A stretch of 64,000 bases of DNA from Arthrobacter antibioticus (GCF_030063205.1 NZ_JASISQ010000004.1:124001-188000), one strand, 5' to 3'. Shown: positions 26,133-35,814, numbered from the stretch's first letter. The notes: generated by a model from the letters alone, not told the origin. Numbers and translations are program-made.

Positions 26133-27001
26133 TACGCAGACATCCAGCGCGGATTGGGTGTTCCGAAGCTGGGCCTCTCACTGTGTTGGTCTATAAAATC
26201 TCCAAGGAAGGGAGAAACGGTGTTGGCGACCCACTCCATCTGGCCGGCATAATAATCCCACACGCGTTTAGTGACTGGTTTATCGCCTGAAATCAAGGAT
26301 GCAAGTCCCCATACGTTTCCTATGGCGCTCACGATGGGAGCCCCAACGGTTCCATATCCTGATGCTGCCAGCACAATGGTCGTATAAGCCAAGGCCATGG
26401 CAATATAGCCGTCTGCTACGCGGAACGGATCCTGATTTTCAATTCCAGAGGCTATGTCCAGTATGCCTATGATTCCACCAACTACTGTGCCTGTCATGCC
26501 AAAAATTTTGAAGATCTTCAGCACAGTCAGGTTGTCTGCGACCCAGAGGAAGTTGTCCCCGAGGAGTTTTATTACAGCTGCTTGCAAAGCAATATTGGAG
26601 CCGTCTGCAGCAAAGATCTTTTCAAGAAGATACTCAATCCCGCCGGGAGCAGGGCGGTAGTTCGGATCATTGAATACATAGTCCAACGTCCGTTGCTCAC
26701 CACCAGTCCCGCCCCGCAAACGACCGCCGTCAACCGCACTGGCTTTTTCTTGCTCCGTTGCCTGAACCAACAAGAGTTTGGAAGCATCCTCAAGTCCCGC
26801 ACAGGCGGTGCGAAGGGTAGGTCGCAGACGCGAGATCCATTGTTGGCGAAAGCGTTCACTATCCGGACCGTGCCAGCGTGATTGAGTAACAGCGGATTGC
26901 AAAGAGACTGCCACCTTCTCCAACGCCTGCCCCGAGAGACTCATGGATTTTGCCAGCTCTCTCATCTGGGCTGGATTTGCACCGATCATTCCTTCAGTCA
27001 C
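26132..27001 (-). CDS. WXG100-like protein with C-terminal hydrophobic domain
   Basis: 289 residues. The first 95 form a helical hairpin like ESX/type VII substrates: MRELAKSMSLSGQALEKVAVSL, then the WXG-type turn RWHGPDSERF, then a second long helix. The rest holds Gly/Ala-rich hydrophobic stretches (VVGGIIGILDIASG and MALAYTTIVLAASGYGTVGAPIV), so it may insert in membranes. The N-terminal domain with a larger C-terminus recalls WXG/LXG effectors. GTG 27001 has AAGGGA eight bases upstream. No ESX secretion genes are in the window. Export is inferred. Confidence 0.65.
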   Translation of the reverse strand: MTEGMIGANPAQMRELAKSMSLSGQALEKVAVSLQSAVTQSRWHGPDSERFRQQWISRLRPTLRTACAGLEDASKLLLVQATEQEKASAVDGGRLRGGTGGEQRTLDYVFNDPNYRPAPGGIEYLLEKIFAADGSNIALQAAVIKLLGDNFLWVADNLTVLKIFKIFGMTGTVVGGIIGILDIASGIENQDPFRVADGYIAMALAYTTIVLAASGYGTVGAPIVSAIGNVWGLASLISGDKPVTKRVWDYYAGQMEWVANTVSPFLGDFIDQHSERPSFGTPNPRWMSA

Positions 27002-27132
27002 AGCAAGTTCCCTTCAATGCGGCGCACAGCTGACAAAGGCGGGAAGGCCCATTGCGGTGCATCATCTTTGATAGAGACTAGCTTCGATACAACGCCACCG
27101 CGATGGGTACATGTCCCCGCGCCGGCAGGTGC

Positions 27133-28953
27133 CTACTTGACATATGACCACTTGGAAACACTGGCCCATGGACCAATCTCCAAGGGCGAGTATTCCACCC
27201 CTGCAACATGCTTACCGCTGGCGCTCAGAGTTGTGCGCTGGAACAGCGGCAACCCATAGCCCGCTTCAATGACAAGCTTGTCAATCTGCATTTTCAACGC
27301 GTTTTGTTTGGCTTCATCCGGCTCCGCTGCTAGTTGCGCGGTGAGCTGGTCAACCACAGTATCTGAGAAGTGATTGAGGTTGGAGGCTGCTCCCGTCCGG
27401 AAAATTTGAGGCACTTGAACTGAGCCCGTGGAATTCCTGATCCAGCCGTAGAGCGCCACATCAAAGGCACCGTCCTTCAGCGCCGCCAGCCACTCCCCGG
27501 CGTTCCTGCCGGCGTCCGTAACTGTAAAGCCTGCCTCTGCGGCTGCGGCCGCAATGAGTGAATATTCCTGGAGCCGGGTGGGGTCATCTTTGTTGTACAG
27601 TATCCGCACCGTGGGCCGGGCGCCGTCGAGCAGTTCCTTAGCCTTTTCCATCCCAGGATTGACGGCTCCGGGAGTCTCCGGCGTGGCCTGTGCAAAGGCA
27701 TTGATGCCACTACTAGCCACAGATTCCTTGTAAGGAACATGCCCCGGATGGAACAAAAACGAGTTCAATAGTTGTGCATCTGCATTCAGCGGCTTAGCCA
27801 CCAGTTCCAGGATCTCTTGTCGGGGAACTGTATGCAGGAAGGCCGTCCTAAAATCTGGAGGAGAGAGGACTCCTTGGAAGTTAAGCACCACTTGGTCAAA
27901 GCCCAGTCCCTGGCCCTGTTGGATCTTGACGCCGGCAGATTTTAATCCGGCCAAAGTGTCCAGCCGTTCGCTCGTCACCGCTGGTGAAATAATGTCGGCT
28001 GTCTGCGCCTCGAGTGCCCCCAGTTGATTCGCCGGATCACTTTCATAGTGCACAGTCAAGGTATCAAGTTTGGGCTCTTCTCCCCACGTGTAATCTGCGT
28101 TGGGAGTAAGAACTAATTCCTTCTGCGCGGTGATTGCCTTCACCAGGTAGGGGCCATTGGAGAGAGCCAACGAAGGGTCGGGCATACTTTTGGTGTCGAA
28201 GCCTGTGTTCCAAAAATCGGCAACCTTACGCAGAGTTGGGTTGGCAGGCCCGGGGTTGGCTGCATCGCCTTTAGATAAAAGTTGCATCAGAGCGCTCAGT
28301 GCCGGAGCATCCGCAAGCCCCGAACGGATGGCCACAACATGGGCCGGAACACTCACAGTTGTCCCCAGTGCGGTTTCCCAATCAGAAAAAGGAGTGGTGT
28401 ATGTCAGTGTCAAGGACATCCCATCGTCACCGATAACGGGGACTTCGGTCTGAGCAAGGCCCGTGTTATCTCCGGCTGTGTGGAAATATGCTGTGCCTGT
28501 TGTGACGGCGAAATTCTCATCCAAGGTTGCATCATTGAAATAGCCCGATTCCGCAGCCCACTCCAAGAACAAGTCATCTGCGGTGACGGGCGCCCCATCA
28601 GACCACTGAACGCCACTGTTGATGGTGTATTTAATCGTCAGTGGCTGGTCCTTGATCTTCTCGTATTTACCAAACTTTTCATTCTTCACAATTTTCAGGT
28701 CAGTGCCCACATGATTGAATCCTGAGTGAGTGGCTGCTTCGATCCGAGTGTTGGTTGAAGTGCTGCCTGTGACGCTGCTGGCGTTAAATGAGGTGAATGG
28801 CGCACTCTCGAGAACAGTGACGTTTCCGCCGGGGGTAGCGGTTGGCGACGTTGTGGATTCGTTGGGTGGTGGCGGCGTGCTTGTGCATGCCGCCAGGGTG
28901 AGAGCCAGCGCCGCGGCCATGGCCAGTACTTTGGAAATGCGTCCGGGCCGCAT
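27133..28953 (-). CDS. LpqW/OppA-family lipoprotein
   Basis: 606-residue lipoprotein with Cys23 at the end of LTLAAC and a Pro/Ser/Thr-rich linker. The fold is that of class C solute-binding proteins (VQWSDGAPVTADDLFLEW, then NGPYLVK, then a C-terminal GYGLPLFQ). It has no transporter genes beside it. In mycobacteria typA is followed by LpqW, an OppA relative that regulates lipoarabinomannan and PIM synthesis, and this gene occupies the equivalent neighbourhood. An LpqW-like role is inference; a plain peptide-binding protein is possible. Confidence 0.75.
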   Translation of the reverse strand: MRPGRISKVLAMAAALALTLAACTSTPPPPNESTTSPTATPGGNVTVLESAPFTSFNASSVTGSTSTNTRIEAATHSGFNHVGTDLKIVKNEKFGKYEKIKDQPLTIKYTINSGVQWSDGAPVTADDLFLEWAAESGYFNDATLDENFAVTTGTAYFHTAGDNTGLAQTEVPVIGDDGMSLTLTYTTPFSDWETALGTTVSVPAHVVAIRSGLADAPALSALMQLLSKGDAANPGPANPTLRKVADFWNTGFDTKSMPDPSLALSNGPYLVKAITAQKELVLTPNADYTWGEEPKLDTLTVHYESDPANQLGALEAQTADIISPAVTSERLDTLAGLKSAGVKIQQGQGLGFDQVVLNFQGVLSPPDFRTAFLHTVPRQEILELVAKPLNADAQLLNSFLFHPGHVPYKESVASSGINAFAQATPETPGAVNPGMEKAKELLDGARPTVRILYNKDDPTRLQEYSLIAAAAAEAGFTVTDAGRNAGEWLAALKDGAFDVALYGWIRNSTGSVQVPQIFRTGAASNLNHFSDTVVDQLTAQLAAEPDEAKQNALKMQIDKLVIEAGYGLPLFQRTTLSASGKHVAGVEYSPLEIGPWASVSKWSYVK

Positions 28954-29176
28954 TCCACCTCCAAATTCTTCGTTTCAATGTTCATCCGAGATTCATTCGG
29001 CGATAACTTTCACGCCATGCCCACCCGGGAATAGTCCTGCAAGATACAGTACCGCAGCCACCCGTTCGGCTCCTGGTAATGTTTCTTCTCCGATTGCACT
29101 ATCCGCGATTCATGTTCATCAACCGTGCCCGTGAGGACTCTGTTCAGGACAGCCATAGAGGTGGCACAATGGCGCC

Positions 29177-29572
29177 ATGGCAATTCGAATCGAGACCTAC
29201 TCCATTGACTCCATCTCACCGTCTGAGATCGCACGGTTCTGGGCTGAAGCGTTGGGTTGGCGGATTACCGAGGACGACGGCGATGAAGTCGCCTTGCAGC
29301 CCCCTGCCGACAGTCCCGAGGCTGGAGTTATTCCAGACCTCTTATTCCTCCGGGTACCAGAGCGAAAGTCTATAAAGAATCGCTTCCATCTTGATCTACG
29401 CTCGGATGATCAGCCTGCCGAAGTAGCGCGCCTGGAAGCGCTGGGTGCCACCAGGGTTGAGGTGGGTCAGGGAAGTGAGGTGTCGTGGGTAGTGTTGGCA
29501 GATCCGGAAGGCAACGAATTTTGCGTGCTCAGCACTCACGCTTCTTCTGCTCACACCCCCAGCAACACCTAG
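29177..29572 (+). CDS. VOC (glyoxalase/bleomycin resistance-like) family protein
   Basis: 131 residues with the two-repeat VOC fold: IARFWAEALGW in the first half, then RFHLDLRSDD, ending in VLADPEGNEFCVL. This is the actinobacterial Glyoxalase_6 type. Substrate unknown. It is convergent with the next gene and the two stops overlap by four bases (29569-29572). Confidence 0.85.
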   Translation: MAIRIETYSIDSISPSEIARFWAEALGWRITEDDGDEVALQPPADSPEAGVIPDLLFLRVPERKSIKNRFHLDLRSDDQPAEVARLEALGATRVEVGQGSEVSWVVLADPEGNEFCVLSTHASSAHTPSNT

Positions 29573-30177
29573 GGCGCCTTAGCTACCTTGCCGTTTCCTG
29601 GCTGATCTGTGCGCAATAATGGCAAAAAAGCGATGGCAAATCCGGCGGTGAGAGAACCCAACCCACCGAGTGCCATATCGGCGATTGTGTCCCCGTAAGC
29701 GGTGTAGATTTCATCGCTAATGTAGGCACGGCCCAGCCATTCCACCATCTCCCAGACGGCACTCAAAGCGAGTCCTATGGTTAATGTGAGGATGACCCCC
29801 GACGTTCTCGAGTTTCTTCCTCCCCGCAGTAGAGGAACCATCTGCAGGTTTGCCAGCACAAGATAAGCCCCCGCTGCAACAACGCCGGTACACACGAAAT
29901 GCACTGCCAGGTCCCACCAGCTAATTTTTGTGTAGAGATCAAAAACGTTGCTCCACGCAGCAATAAGTACCGTTCCCGCAAATAGCAGGTCCGCCCACGC
30001 CCGCATCCCGACAAATCGTGGAAAATAAAGTCCCGGCAACGCAAACGCAACTATGGCTGCATCGGTGAGGTCAAAGAATATTGCGGCTAAGACTACGCTC
30101 ACTGTTCCCACTGCCCGCAGAACGTCTGCGCCGAGCTCCACTGGGCCACATGCCGCGCGGAGAAAGTTCTCTATCAC
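29569..30177 (-). CDS. Multi-pass membrane protein, DUF2238-like
   Basis: 202 residues with about six hydrophobic helices. The conserved-looking part SAVWEMVEWLGRAY, then YGDTIADMALGGLGSL, resembles DUF2238 / YjdF-type membrane proteins. It starts at GTG 30177, which overlaps the stop of the upstream endonuclease-like gene (GTGA). With the two genes upstream it forms a three-gene minus-strand operon. Function unknown. Confidence 0.7.
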   Translation of the reverse strand: MIENFLRAACGPVELGADVLRAVGTVSVVLAAIFFDLTDAAIVAFALPGLYFPRFVGMRAWADLLFAGTVLIAAWSNVFDLYTKISWWDLAVHFVCTGVVAAGAYLVLANLQMVPLLRGGRNSRTSGVILTLTIGLALSAVWEMVEWLGRAYISDEIYTAYGDTIADMALGGLGSLTAGFAIAFLPLLRTDQPGNGKVAKAP

Positions 30178-31058
30178 GGGCTGTTATTGTGCTCGGGGAG
30201 CGCAAGCACCGTTTGAACAGGTAGGTGATCTGATGCCCACGCTCCTTTATATTGCTGTGGGTTGATTGCCACACGCTCTACACGGAAAACTGGTGAGGCA
30301 AAAATCCAGTCGATGCGTTTGCCGCCGCTGCGGGGAGCTTTGTAGTTGGCAAAAGTACCCCATTCCTCAGTTTCACGACTATGCGCGTTCACCCATGTTT
30401 CCACCACCAGATCATCGTGAAACAGGTCACACAACACACTGCTACCAGCTGGTGCGTTCATGTCCCCTGTCAGTACCGCGGGCAACTCGCTGTCGGCAAT
30501 GATCCGACGAATGGCTTGAACGGACCGCAAACGTGAATGACCGGACAGGTGATCAAGATGAGTATTAAAGACCATGAAGCGTCGGGCGCTCGCACGATCC
30601 ACGAACGCAGCCGACACCAGGATTCGTGGGATGACGTTACCCCACGATACTGAACCGGGTCGTGTTGGCCGATCAGAAAGCGCGGTCTGTTTCCAGTCGA
30701 TTAAATCGAGTCTTTGCGTGTCAAAATATATTGGACATCCCTCACCCCTACCGTCAGCATTTCTCCCCCGACCAACCCATGCATAGTTGGCCCCCAAAGA
30801 ATCGCCAACGAACTGCGCTTGATCCGCAAGCGCCTCCTGCACACCCAAGAGCGTAGGGCGTTCAGCACTCAGTAATGCTTTCAGTGCAGGCGCTCGGCGG
30901 TCCCATCGATCCGCGGGCCGAGGAATCAGGTGACGGATCCGTCGTCGAACATTCCAACTCATAACGTGCAGCGACGGCGCCTCCACGTATCCAACGAGGT
31001 TGCTCCTGCGTGAGGGTGGCAGCTCCGGGGGACCGACCTGGGAATTCTCAGTGTTCAT
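30174..31058 (-). CDS. Endonuclease/exonuclease/phosphatase family protein
   Basis: 294 residues, metal-dependent phosphodiesterase fold of the DNase I/EEP superfamily. Motifs run in order: VMSWNVRR, LLGVQEAL (metal Glu), FNTHLDHLSGHSR (catalytic His), LTGDMNAP, RIDWIFAS and ASDHLPV (final His). No signal peptide is seen, so it is probably cytoplasmic. It overlaps the glycosyltransferase gene by 11 bases and the membrane-protein gene by 4. The substrate could be nucleic acid, inositol phosphate or lipid. Confidence 0.85.
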   Translation of the reverse strand: MNTENSQVGPPELPPSRRSNLVGYVEAPSLHVMSWNVRRRIRHLIPRPADRWDRRAPALKALLSAERPTLLGVQEALADQAQFVGDSLGANYAWVGRGRNADGRGEGCPIYFDTQRLDLIDWKQTALSDRPTRPGSVSWGNVIPRILVSAAFVDRASARRFMVFNTHLDHLSGHSRLRSVQAIRRIIADSELPAVLTGDMNAPAGSSVLCDLFHDDLVVETWVNAHSRETEEWGTFANYKAPRSGGKRIDWIFASPVFRVERVAINPQQYKGAWASDHLPVQTVLALPEHNNSP

Positions 31059-31857
31059 GGGTTAGCCCCAGTGAGGCCAGCAGGCTCCGGCACTGAAGCG
31101 TAACTATCCTGAACCAACGATGGGGCGGAAAGTCCCTGGGCCAATGGACCGTTACGGTGCGAAAGCCACGGTAGGTACGTCGGCGGAACGAGCTCATACT
31201 CCTGAACGGACGCATGGACATACCCATCGCCTCAGACTTAAGGTACTGAACGTGGTGACGCTCACCGATGTGGAACGAAAGATCAAGGTCGTCGTGTAAT
31301 TCGGGGTCGTCACGATGCACGGATGTTCGAACCGACTGCCAAACCTCACGACGCATTGCGAAATTGGATCCAAACAGGGGCCGGTGTCCTAAAGCTGGGG
31401 CCGTCATTAGGGTGTAGATAGAAAGATAAATCGCAGACAGCGGCGCTCTCATAGCGGCCGGACCGTCGATGAATCTGGCGGGACCGGTGAGGGCCGAGAC
31501 ATCAGTGTGATGTGCGAAGTAATTCACACTGCTGGCGATCCATGATTCGGGTGGCACACAATCCGCGTCCAGCCGGAAGATCAGGTCACCGGTTGCAAAG
31601 TCGTAGCCCCGTGAACTTGCCGCAGGTATGCCGGGCTCAGGACAGTAAATCACGGTCGCCCCGGCAACCTCAGCCGTACGGACCGAGTCATCTGATGAGC
31701 CATTGTCCACCACGATTATCTCATCAGCAGGCCTGGTTTGCGCCCCTAGTGCTCGCAAGCATCTGCCTAGAACAGCGCTGTCATTCTTAACAGGGATGAC
31801 CACTGAAACCACGGCTCGCAGCGGACTTGCGGGCATGCTTTGATTCTCAGTGTGCAT
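31048..31857 (-). CDS. Family 2 glycosyltransferase
   Basis: 269 residues, GT-A fold: VVSVVIPVKNDS at the start, IIVVDNGSSDDS, and the DXD-like RLDADCVPP. A basic C-terminal region with FRSMSSFRRRTYRGF follows, perhaps membrane-associated. It is the first gene of a tight operon with the EEP-family and DUF2238-like genes, so a shared cell-envelope task is possible. The acceptor is unknown. Confidence 0.88.
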   Translation of the reverse strand: MHTENQSMPASPLRAVVSVVIPVKNDSAVLGRCLRALGAQTRPADEIIVVDNGSSDDSVRTAEVAGATVIYCPEPGIPAASSRGYDFATGDLIFRLDADCVPPESWIASSVNYFAHHTDVSALTGPARFIDGPAAMRAPLSAIYLSIYTLMTAPALGHRPLFGSNFAMRREVWQSVRTSVHRDDPELHDDLDLSFHIGERHHVQYLKSEAMGMSMRPFRSMSSFRRRTYRGFRTVTVHWPRDFPPHRWFRIVTLQCRSLLASLGLTHEH

Positions 31858-32111
31858 GTTGGCTCCTGTCCGGCGCTCTGCTCATCCTAGATTAGCTGCT
31901 CGCCCACGGTATGGCACAGCGAACTGCGGTTCATCAATAGATGGCTCACCAATAAATCGGGAGGAATGGCAAGCTTTCTGTGCTTAAACTGAGCTGGAAT
32001 AAGGGCAGGCCACCGTTATCCTAGTACTGACAGTGATACAGCGGCGCATCGCCCTGAGCACTAAGCTCCAAAACGGAGTTAGTACAACTACTTGGCAGCT
32101 GGAGGCCTAAA

Positions 32112-32873
32112 TTGGAGTCCTATCCATATGCAATTGACCGGTGTCCCCCTCCTCTAGGTAGCACCGCCATTTTGCGACAGCGGTGGAGTGATGTCAGCTT
32201 TTTGCATTGGAAAGTTGATCCAAAACTGGTCCAAGATTATATGCCCGCAGGATGCACTCCTGATGTGATCGATGGAAGTACGTGGGTGGGGCTTATCGGG
32301 TTCCAAATGTCAAAGAGTTCATTCTTTGGCAGTCCGAGTATTCCGTGGCTTGGGAACTTTCCTGAAGTGAACGTTCGTTTGTACTCGATCGACGAGCTCG
32401 GCCATCGAGGGGTTGTTTTTCTCAGCCTTGAAGCATCACACGTGATCCCGGTGCTCATAGCTCGAATGGCGTTCGGTCTGAAGTATCAGTGGGCGGCAAT
32501 GAAATTGGAACAACGCGATGGCATGGTTGCCTACTTGACACGACGCCATGGCCAACCCGACGCCTCATCACACATGATCGTGCAGCCAAGTCACGATGTA
32601 GCAGCAAATGCTGCAATCGCCCTTGACCCGGTATCAATCTTTTTGACGTCGCGGTGGGGGTTCCATGAGAGGCACTTGGGCCATACCATCTACTGCCGGA
32701 ACCATCACCAGCCCTGGCCACTCCAGCACGCCAAGCTTGTGCACCTTGACGATGGACTCCTGGCCGCAGCAGGTTTCAAAGGGCTAGCTGATCGGGCCCC
32801 CGATTCCGTGCTTTATGCCACGGAAGTGACAACTGTGTTCGCTTCTCCGCAGCAACGCAATAGAGTCCGTTAG
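32112..32873 (+). CDS. DUF2071 (YqjF-like) protein
   Basis: 253 residues of the YqjF/DUF2071 family, a beta-rich fold related to acetoacetate decarboxylase. RQRWSDVSFLHWKVDP and the Pro-rich turn before VDGSTWVGLIGF-like IDGSTWVGLIGFQM are the family's first strands, and NVRLYSID follows. The start is TTG 32112, with GGAGG six bases before it. It is convergent with an FAD oxidoreductase gene. In other actinobacteria such genes lie near FAD enzymes and glycosyltransferases, as here, but no function is established. Confidence 0.85.
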   Translation: MESYPYAIDRCPPPLGSTAILRQRWSDVSFLHWKVDPKLVQDYMPAGCTPDVIDGSTWVGLIGFQMSKSSFFGSPSIPWLGNFPEVNVRLYSIDELGHRGVVFLSLEASHVIPVLIARMAFGLKYQWAAMKLEQRDGMVAYLTRRHGQPDASSHMIVQPSHDVAANAAIALDPVSIFLTSRWGFHERHLGHTIYCRNHHQPWPLQHAKLVHLDDGLLAAAGFKGLADRAPDSVLYATEVTTVFASPQQRNRVR

Positions 32874-32890
32874 TCCGTTAGTCCTGGCGA

Positions 32891-34147
32891 TCAACGGCGC
32901 AAGTAGTCCGTTACGGTTTGTCCGGCACAGTCTCCGGAAGTCAGTGCACCTTGAATGGATCCTGCGCTGCGGTGGTCCCCTGTCACAAGAGTCCTCTCCC
33001 CCGCCCAGATTGGACTGTTGTTTTGAAATGGTGGCGGATGCCGTGGAAGTGCGTGTGGCACCACATCGTGGCGCAGGATCTCCCAATCCTTGGTGGAGGT
33101 CTGGTAAAGGCGTTCAAGGTCACGCCGGACGTCGGCTTCGGAGGCGAGGCCGTCAGGACGATCCAGCAAAGTTGTTGCCTCGATGAGATGCTCACCGGCG
33201 GGCGCGTAAGAGGGTGCAGCATCGGAGACCACGGCGGTGTGCCAGATCGGTCCAGCAGGACCGCCACCTGGGCGGCTCGCATCCAACATCAAGAACGGGC
33301 TTTTTCGCGGTCGATCCGGCGCTCGGAACCACCAAGTGGTTAGCCCACGGGTGAGAGTCGCAGACAAATTTGTGAACTTAGGGACATCCTGAGGGCCAAC
33401 TGCCAGAACGGCAACTCGTGCACGGATTATCCCGTTGTCTGTCCTGACTTGAATGCCGTCTGGTATCTCCTGCAGTTCCCTGGCTGCGCAGTTCAATAGA
33501 ACGGAATTCTGGAGCGAAGAAGCCATCTGTTCTGGTAGGGCCTTCATCCCTTGACGCGGAAGACCGGGAGTACCAAGGGCAAAGAAGCGCATCAGCACTC
33601 GTGAGTAGTTCGCGGAGGTCTCTCCTGAGCTATCAGCAAGCACTCCAGCGAGAAAAGTATCAAGTACATCACGCCTTAGTGGTCCGGTAACGCCCGCGCC
33701 GTCTAGTGAGGCACTAAGTGTTTGATCGCGCCAGGAGCGGTAGGCAATTGAGGGACGCAACAGGGTCGGCACAAACCATCGAGTGAGGTTAACTAGTTCA
33801 GATATTGAGGTGAGCTCGCTGCGCAGTGTGGCAAGAGCGTGTGTGGGATGGTAGATCGGATGAGCAAGGGTGGTGGTCTTTTCACCGACTCGAACCACAA
33901 CGCCAACACCAAATTTCTGGAGTTTCAGTGCTGGCACATTGATCCATTGGCGTACCGCAGGGTATGCCGGATTTAGCAGCTGAAACCCCCTATCACACAG
34001 AAATCCATCGATCTGATCAGTCTGAACCCGGCCACCAACGGCACTTCCAGCCTCAAGAACTATGACCTTGTGACCGTTGCGTTGTGCCCTACGTGCGCAT
34101 TGCAGACCAGCTAGTCCTGCTCCAATGACGATGACATCGGCTTCCAT
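32891..34147 (-). CDS. FAD-dependent oxidoreductase (amine oxidase/phytoene desaturase-like)
   Basis: 418 residues. The N-terminus is a Rossmann FAD site (VIVIGAGLAGLQCARRAQRNGHKVIVLEAG), followed by GGRVQTD, the usual flavin amine oxidase motif. The C-terminus has the second FAD contact (LVTGDHRSAGSIQGALTSG). A protoporphyrinogen oxidase or carotenoid desaturase type is possible. No carotenoid genes are adjacent, so the substrate stays open. Confidence 0.88.
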   Translation of the reverse strand: MEADVIVIGAGLAGLQCARRAQRNGHKVIVLEAGSAVGGRVQTDQIDGFLCDRGFQLLNPAYPAVRQWINVPALKLQKFGVGVVVRVGEKTTTLAHPIYHPTHALATLRSELTSISELVNLTRWFVPTLLRPSIAYRSWRDQTLSASLDGAGVTGPLRRDVLDTFLAGVLADSSGETSANYSRVLMRFFALGTPGLPRQGMKALPEQMASSLQNSVLLNCAARELQEIPDGIQVRTDNGIIRARVAVLAVGPQDVPKFTNLSATLTRGLTTWWFRAPDRPRKSPFLMLDASRPGGGPAGPIWHTAVVSDAAPSYAPAGEHLIEATTLLDRPDGLASEADVRRDLERLYQTSTKDWEILRHDVVPHALPRHPPPFQNNSPIWAGERTLVTGDHRSAGSIQGALTSGDCAGQTVTDYLRR

Positions 34148-34283
34148 GGGGCTCCGTCCAGTTTCGCTTCAGTCTAGCGTTGGCCGGGGTTTCGGTAGGT
34201 AGTTCCCCGAAATACTTGTTCCATCTGCACGCGAATGGTGCTGGCATTCTCGAATCACTAGTCGCTAGAAGTATCTTTAGCGT

Positions 34284-34508
34284 ATGCCTCTGTTGTTTTA
34301 CATTGCCGCGATTCCATTGTTGCTTTCGGCAATCGTGATGTTCTACGTTGGGTACCTATACCGCGGGTTCGAAAAGTTGCTCCGACCTTCGCCTTCGCGT
34401 ATCAGCACATGGATCTGGATGACACTCGCCGTGGTGCTCGCTCTTATGGGAATCACTCTCACGCAACTCTCAAAAATAGCGCGCACCAAAACCGTCCCAT
34501 CGGCTTAG
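34284..34508 (+). CDS. Small two-helix membrane protein
   Basis: 74 residues with hydrophobic helices at about 4-25 and 44-62, separated by a basic loop (YRGFEKLLRPSPSR). It starts at ATG 34284. The next gene, also membrane-bound, follows in the same direction within about 20-50 bases. No family recognised. Confidence 0.5.
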   Translation: MPLLFYIAAIPLLLSAIVMFYVGYLYRGFEKLLRPSPSRISTWIWMTLAVVLALMGITLTQLSKIARTKTVPSA

Positions 34509-34524
34509 TTCCTAGATTTGCGCT

Positions 34525-35178
34525 GTGTGCAGGCTCCCGGCTAGCTTGAGCAGGGTGACACTAGACGCGATTTTTGCTATCTCCCTGCCTTTCCTCCTCA
34601 TTGGGGGTATCACGACCGTGACATGGCTGTTCGTCAGACGCCGGCACCAGCGTGAACGTGAGCAGGGAACCTACCGTCCGCCGTTGCTACTTAGAATCAC
34701 TGGTGTCTTCACTGTCTTTGTTGGCGCAATTTTGCTCCCAATCGGTATTACACAGATCATGGTTGCGTTATCAGCCGGTTCCCCGATTACGGATGACTTC
34801 GTGGCCCAGGCTGTCATCGGTGTTGTGTTTCTGCTTGTGGGACTCTTCCTGTGGCTTAAAAATTCCACCCGCCTGACCCTGGGCTCTGAAGGGCTGAGCT
34901 ACTGCAAATACCTTGTCGTCAAGGGGACAATGAACTATGGAGATATTGAATCGGTTGTGACTAGCAAACTGACTCAAGTAACTACCATCACATTGCGTGA
35001 CATCCAGGGCAAAAAACTGGATATGCCTGCGGGATCCGTGGATTGGAGCCGGCTGATCGAATGGGCCCTGACGAACTCCCGCTCCGACATCTACGAAATC
35101 TTCTCGGTAAGCCCCCACATGGAAGTTACGAAAAGTTCAAGCGAGAACTCCAAGTACAGCCCTGAGTGGAAGCAGTGA
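34525..35178 (+). CDS. Membrane protein of unknown function
   Basis: Up to 217 residues. Three hydrophobic helices lie in the first 110 residues; the C-terminal half is soluble, with YCKYLVVKGTMNYGDIESVVTSKLTQVTTITL resembling a PH-like beta domain. The start is unsure: GTG 34525 or GTG 34555, the latter with a GCAGG-like site and a better N-terminal helix. Function unknown. Confidence 0.6.
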   Translation: MCRLPASLSRVTLDAIFAISLPFLLIGGITTVTWLFVRRRHQREREQGTYRPPLLLRITGVFTVFVGAILLPIGITQIMVALSAGSPITDDFVAQAVIGVVFLLVGLFLWLKNSTRLTLGSEGLSYCKYLVVKGTMNYGDIESVVTSKLTQVTTITLRDIQGKKLDMPAGSVDWSRLIEWALTNSRSDIYEIFSVSPHMEVTKSSSENSKYSPEWKQ

Positions 35179-35255
35179 GACGCTCAATGTGAACCAGTGC
35201 GTGTGGCACGCACCTGCTCCTGAGTGCTCCCAACTAGGGTAGTTTTACTCGGATA

Positions 35256-35651
35256 TCACGGCCGGGAATCCCTGGCCACAAGTTCGATCTCCACAGCCGC
35301 CCCAAGCGGCAGACCTGCCGCCGCGATCGTTGTTCTTGCCGGATACGGTTCGGAGAAAACTTCACCGTAGATCGCGTTCATAGCGCTGAAGTCATCGAGG
35401 GTGGTCAGGTACACGTTGACCTTCAGCACCGCGTCGAAGTTCAAGTCCGCAGCTGCTAGCACTGTCCCCAGATTGGCAAACACCTGCCGAGTCTGTACTT
35501 CGATCCCACCGGTCACAATCTCTCCCGTTTGCGGGTCAATCGGAGTTTGGCCGGAGAGGAACAGCAGGCCTCCGTGGCGAACTGCATGGGAGTACGGTCC
35601 CACAGCGGCTGGCGCTCCGGGAGCATGAATAGAATTACGCTTCATTTGCAT
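35256..35651 (-). CDS. RidA family enamine/imine deaminase
   Basis: 131 residues of the YjgF/YER057c/UK114 family. It hydrolyses reactive enamines such as 2-aminoacrylate formed by PLP enzymes. Conserved marks: AVGPYSHAV, LFLSGQTPIDP, KVNVYLTTLDDF and EPYPARTTIAA with the substrate-binding Arg. It may act as a trimer. The start could be MQ or the third-codon Met. It diverges from the phosphatase operon. Confidence 0.9.
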   Translation of the reverse strand: MQMKRNSIHAPGAPAAVGPYSHAVRHGGLLFLSGQTPIDPQTGEIVTGGIEVQTRQVFANLGTVLAAADLNFDAVLKVNVYLTTLDDFSAMNAIYGEVFSEPYPARTTIAAAGLPLGAAVEIELVARDSRP

Positions 35652-35814
35652 AATCTAGAACCTACCTTTTTACCTAAAACAAACCCACCCAAATGTTGTT
35701 TAAAGTTGAGATATACGCGTTAACAGCTAATGAATGGGATCAACTGCTCATATTACGCCAGCGCGAATTGTGCCAGCACGAACCGCGCGACGCCCTTGTG
35801 GCTAGGCTGGTTAG

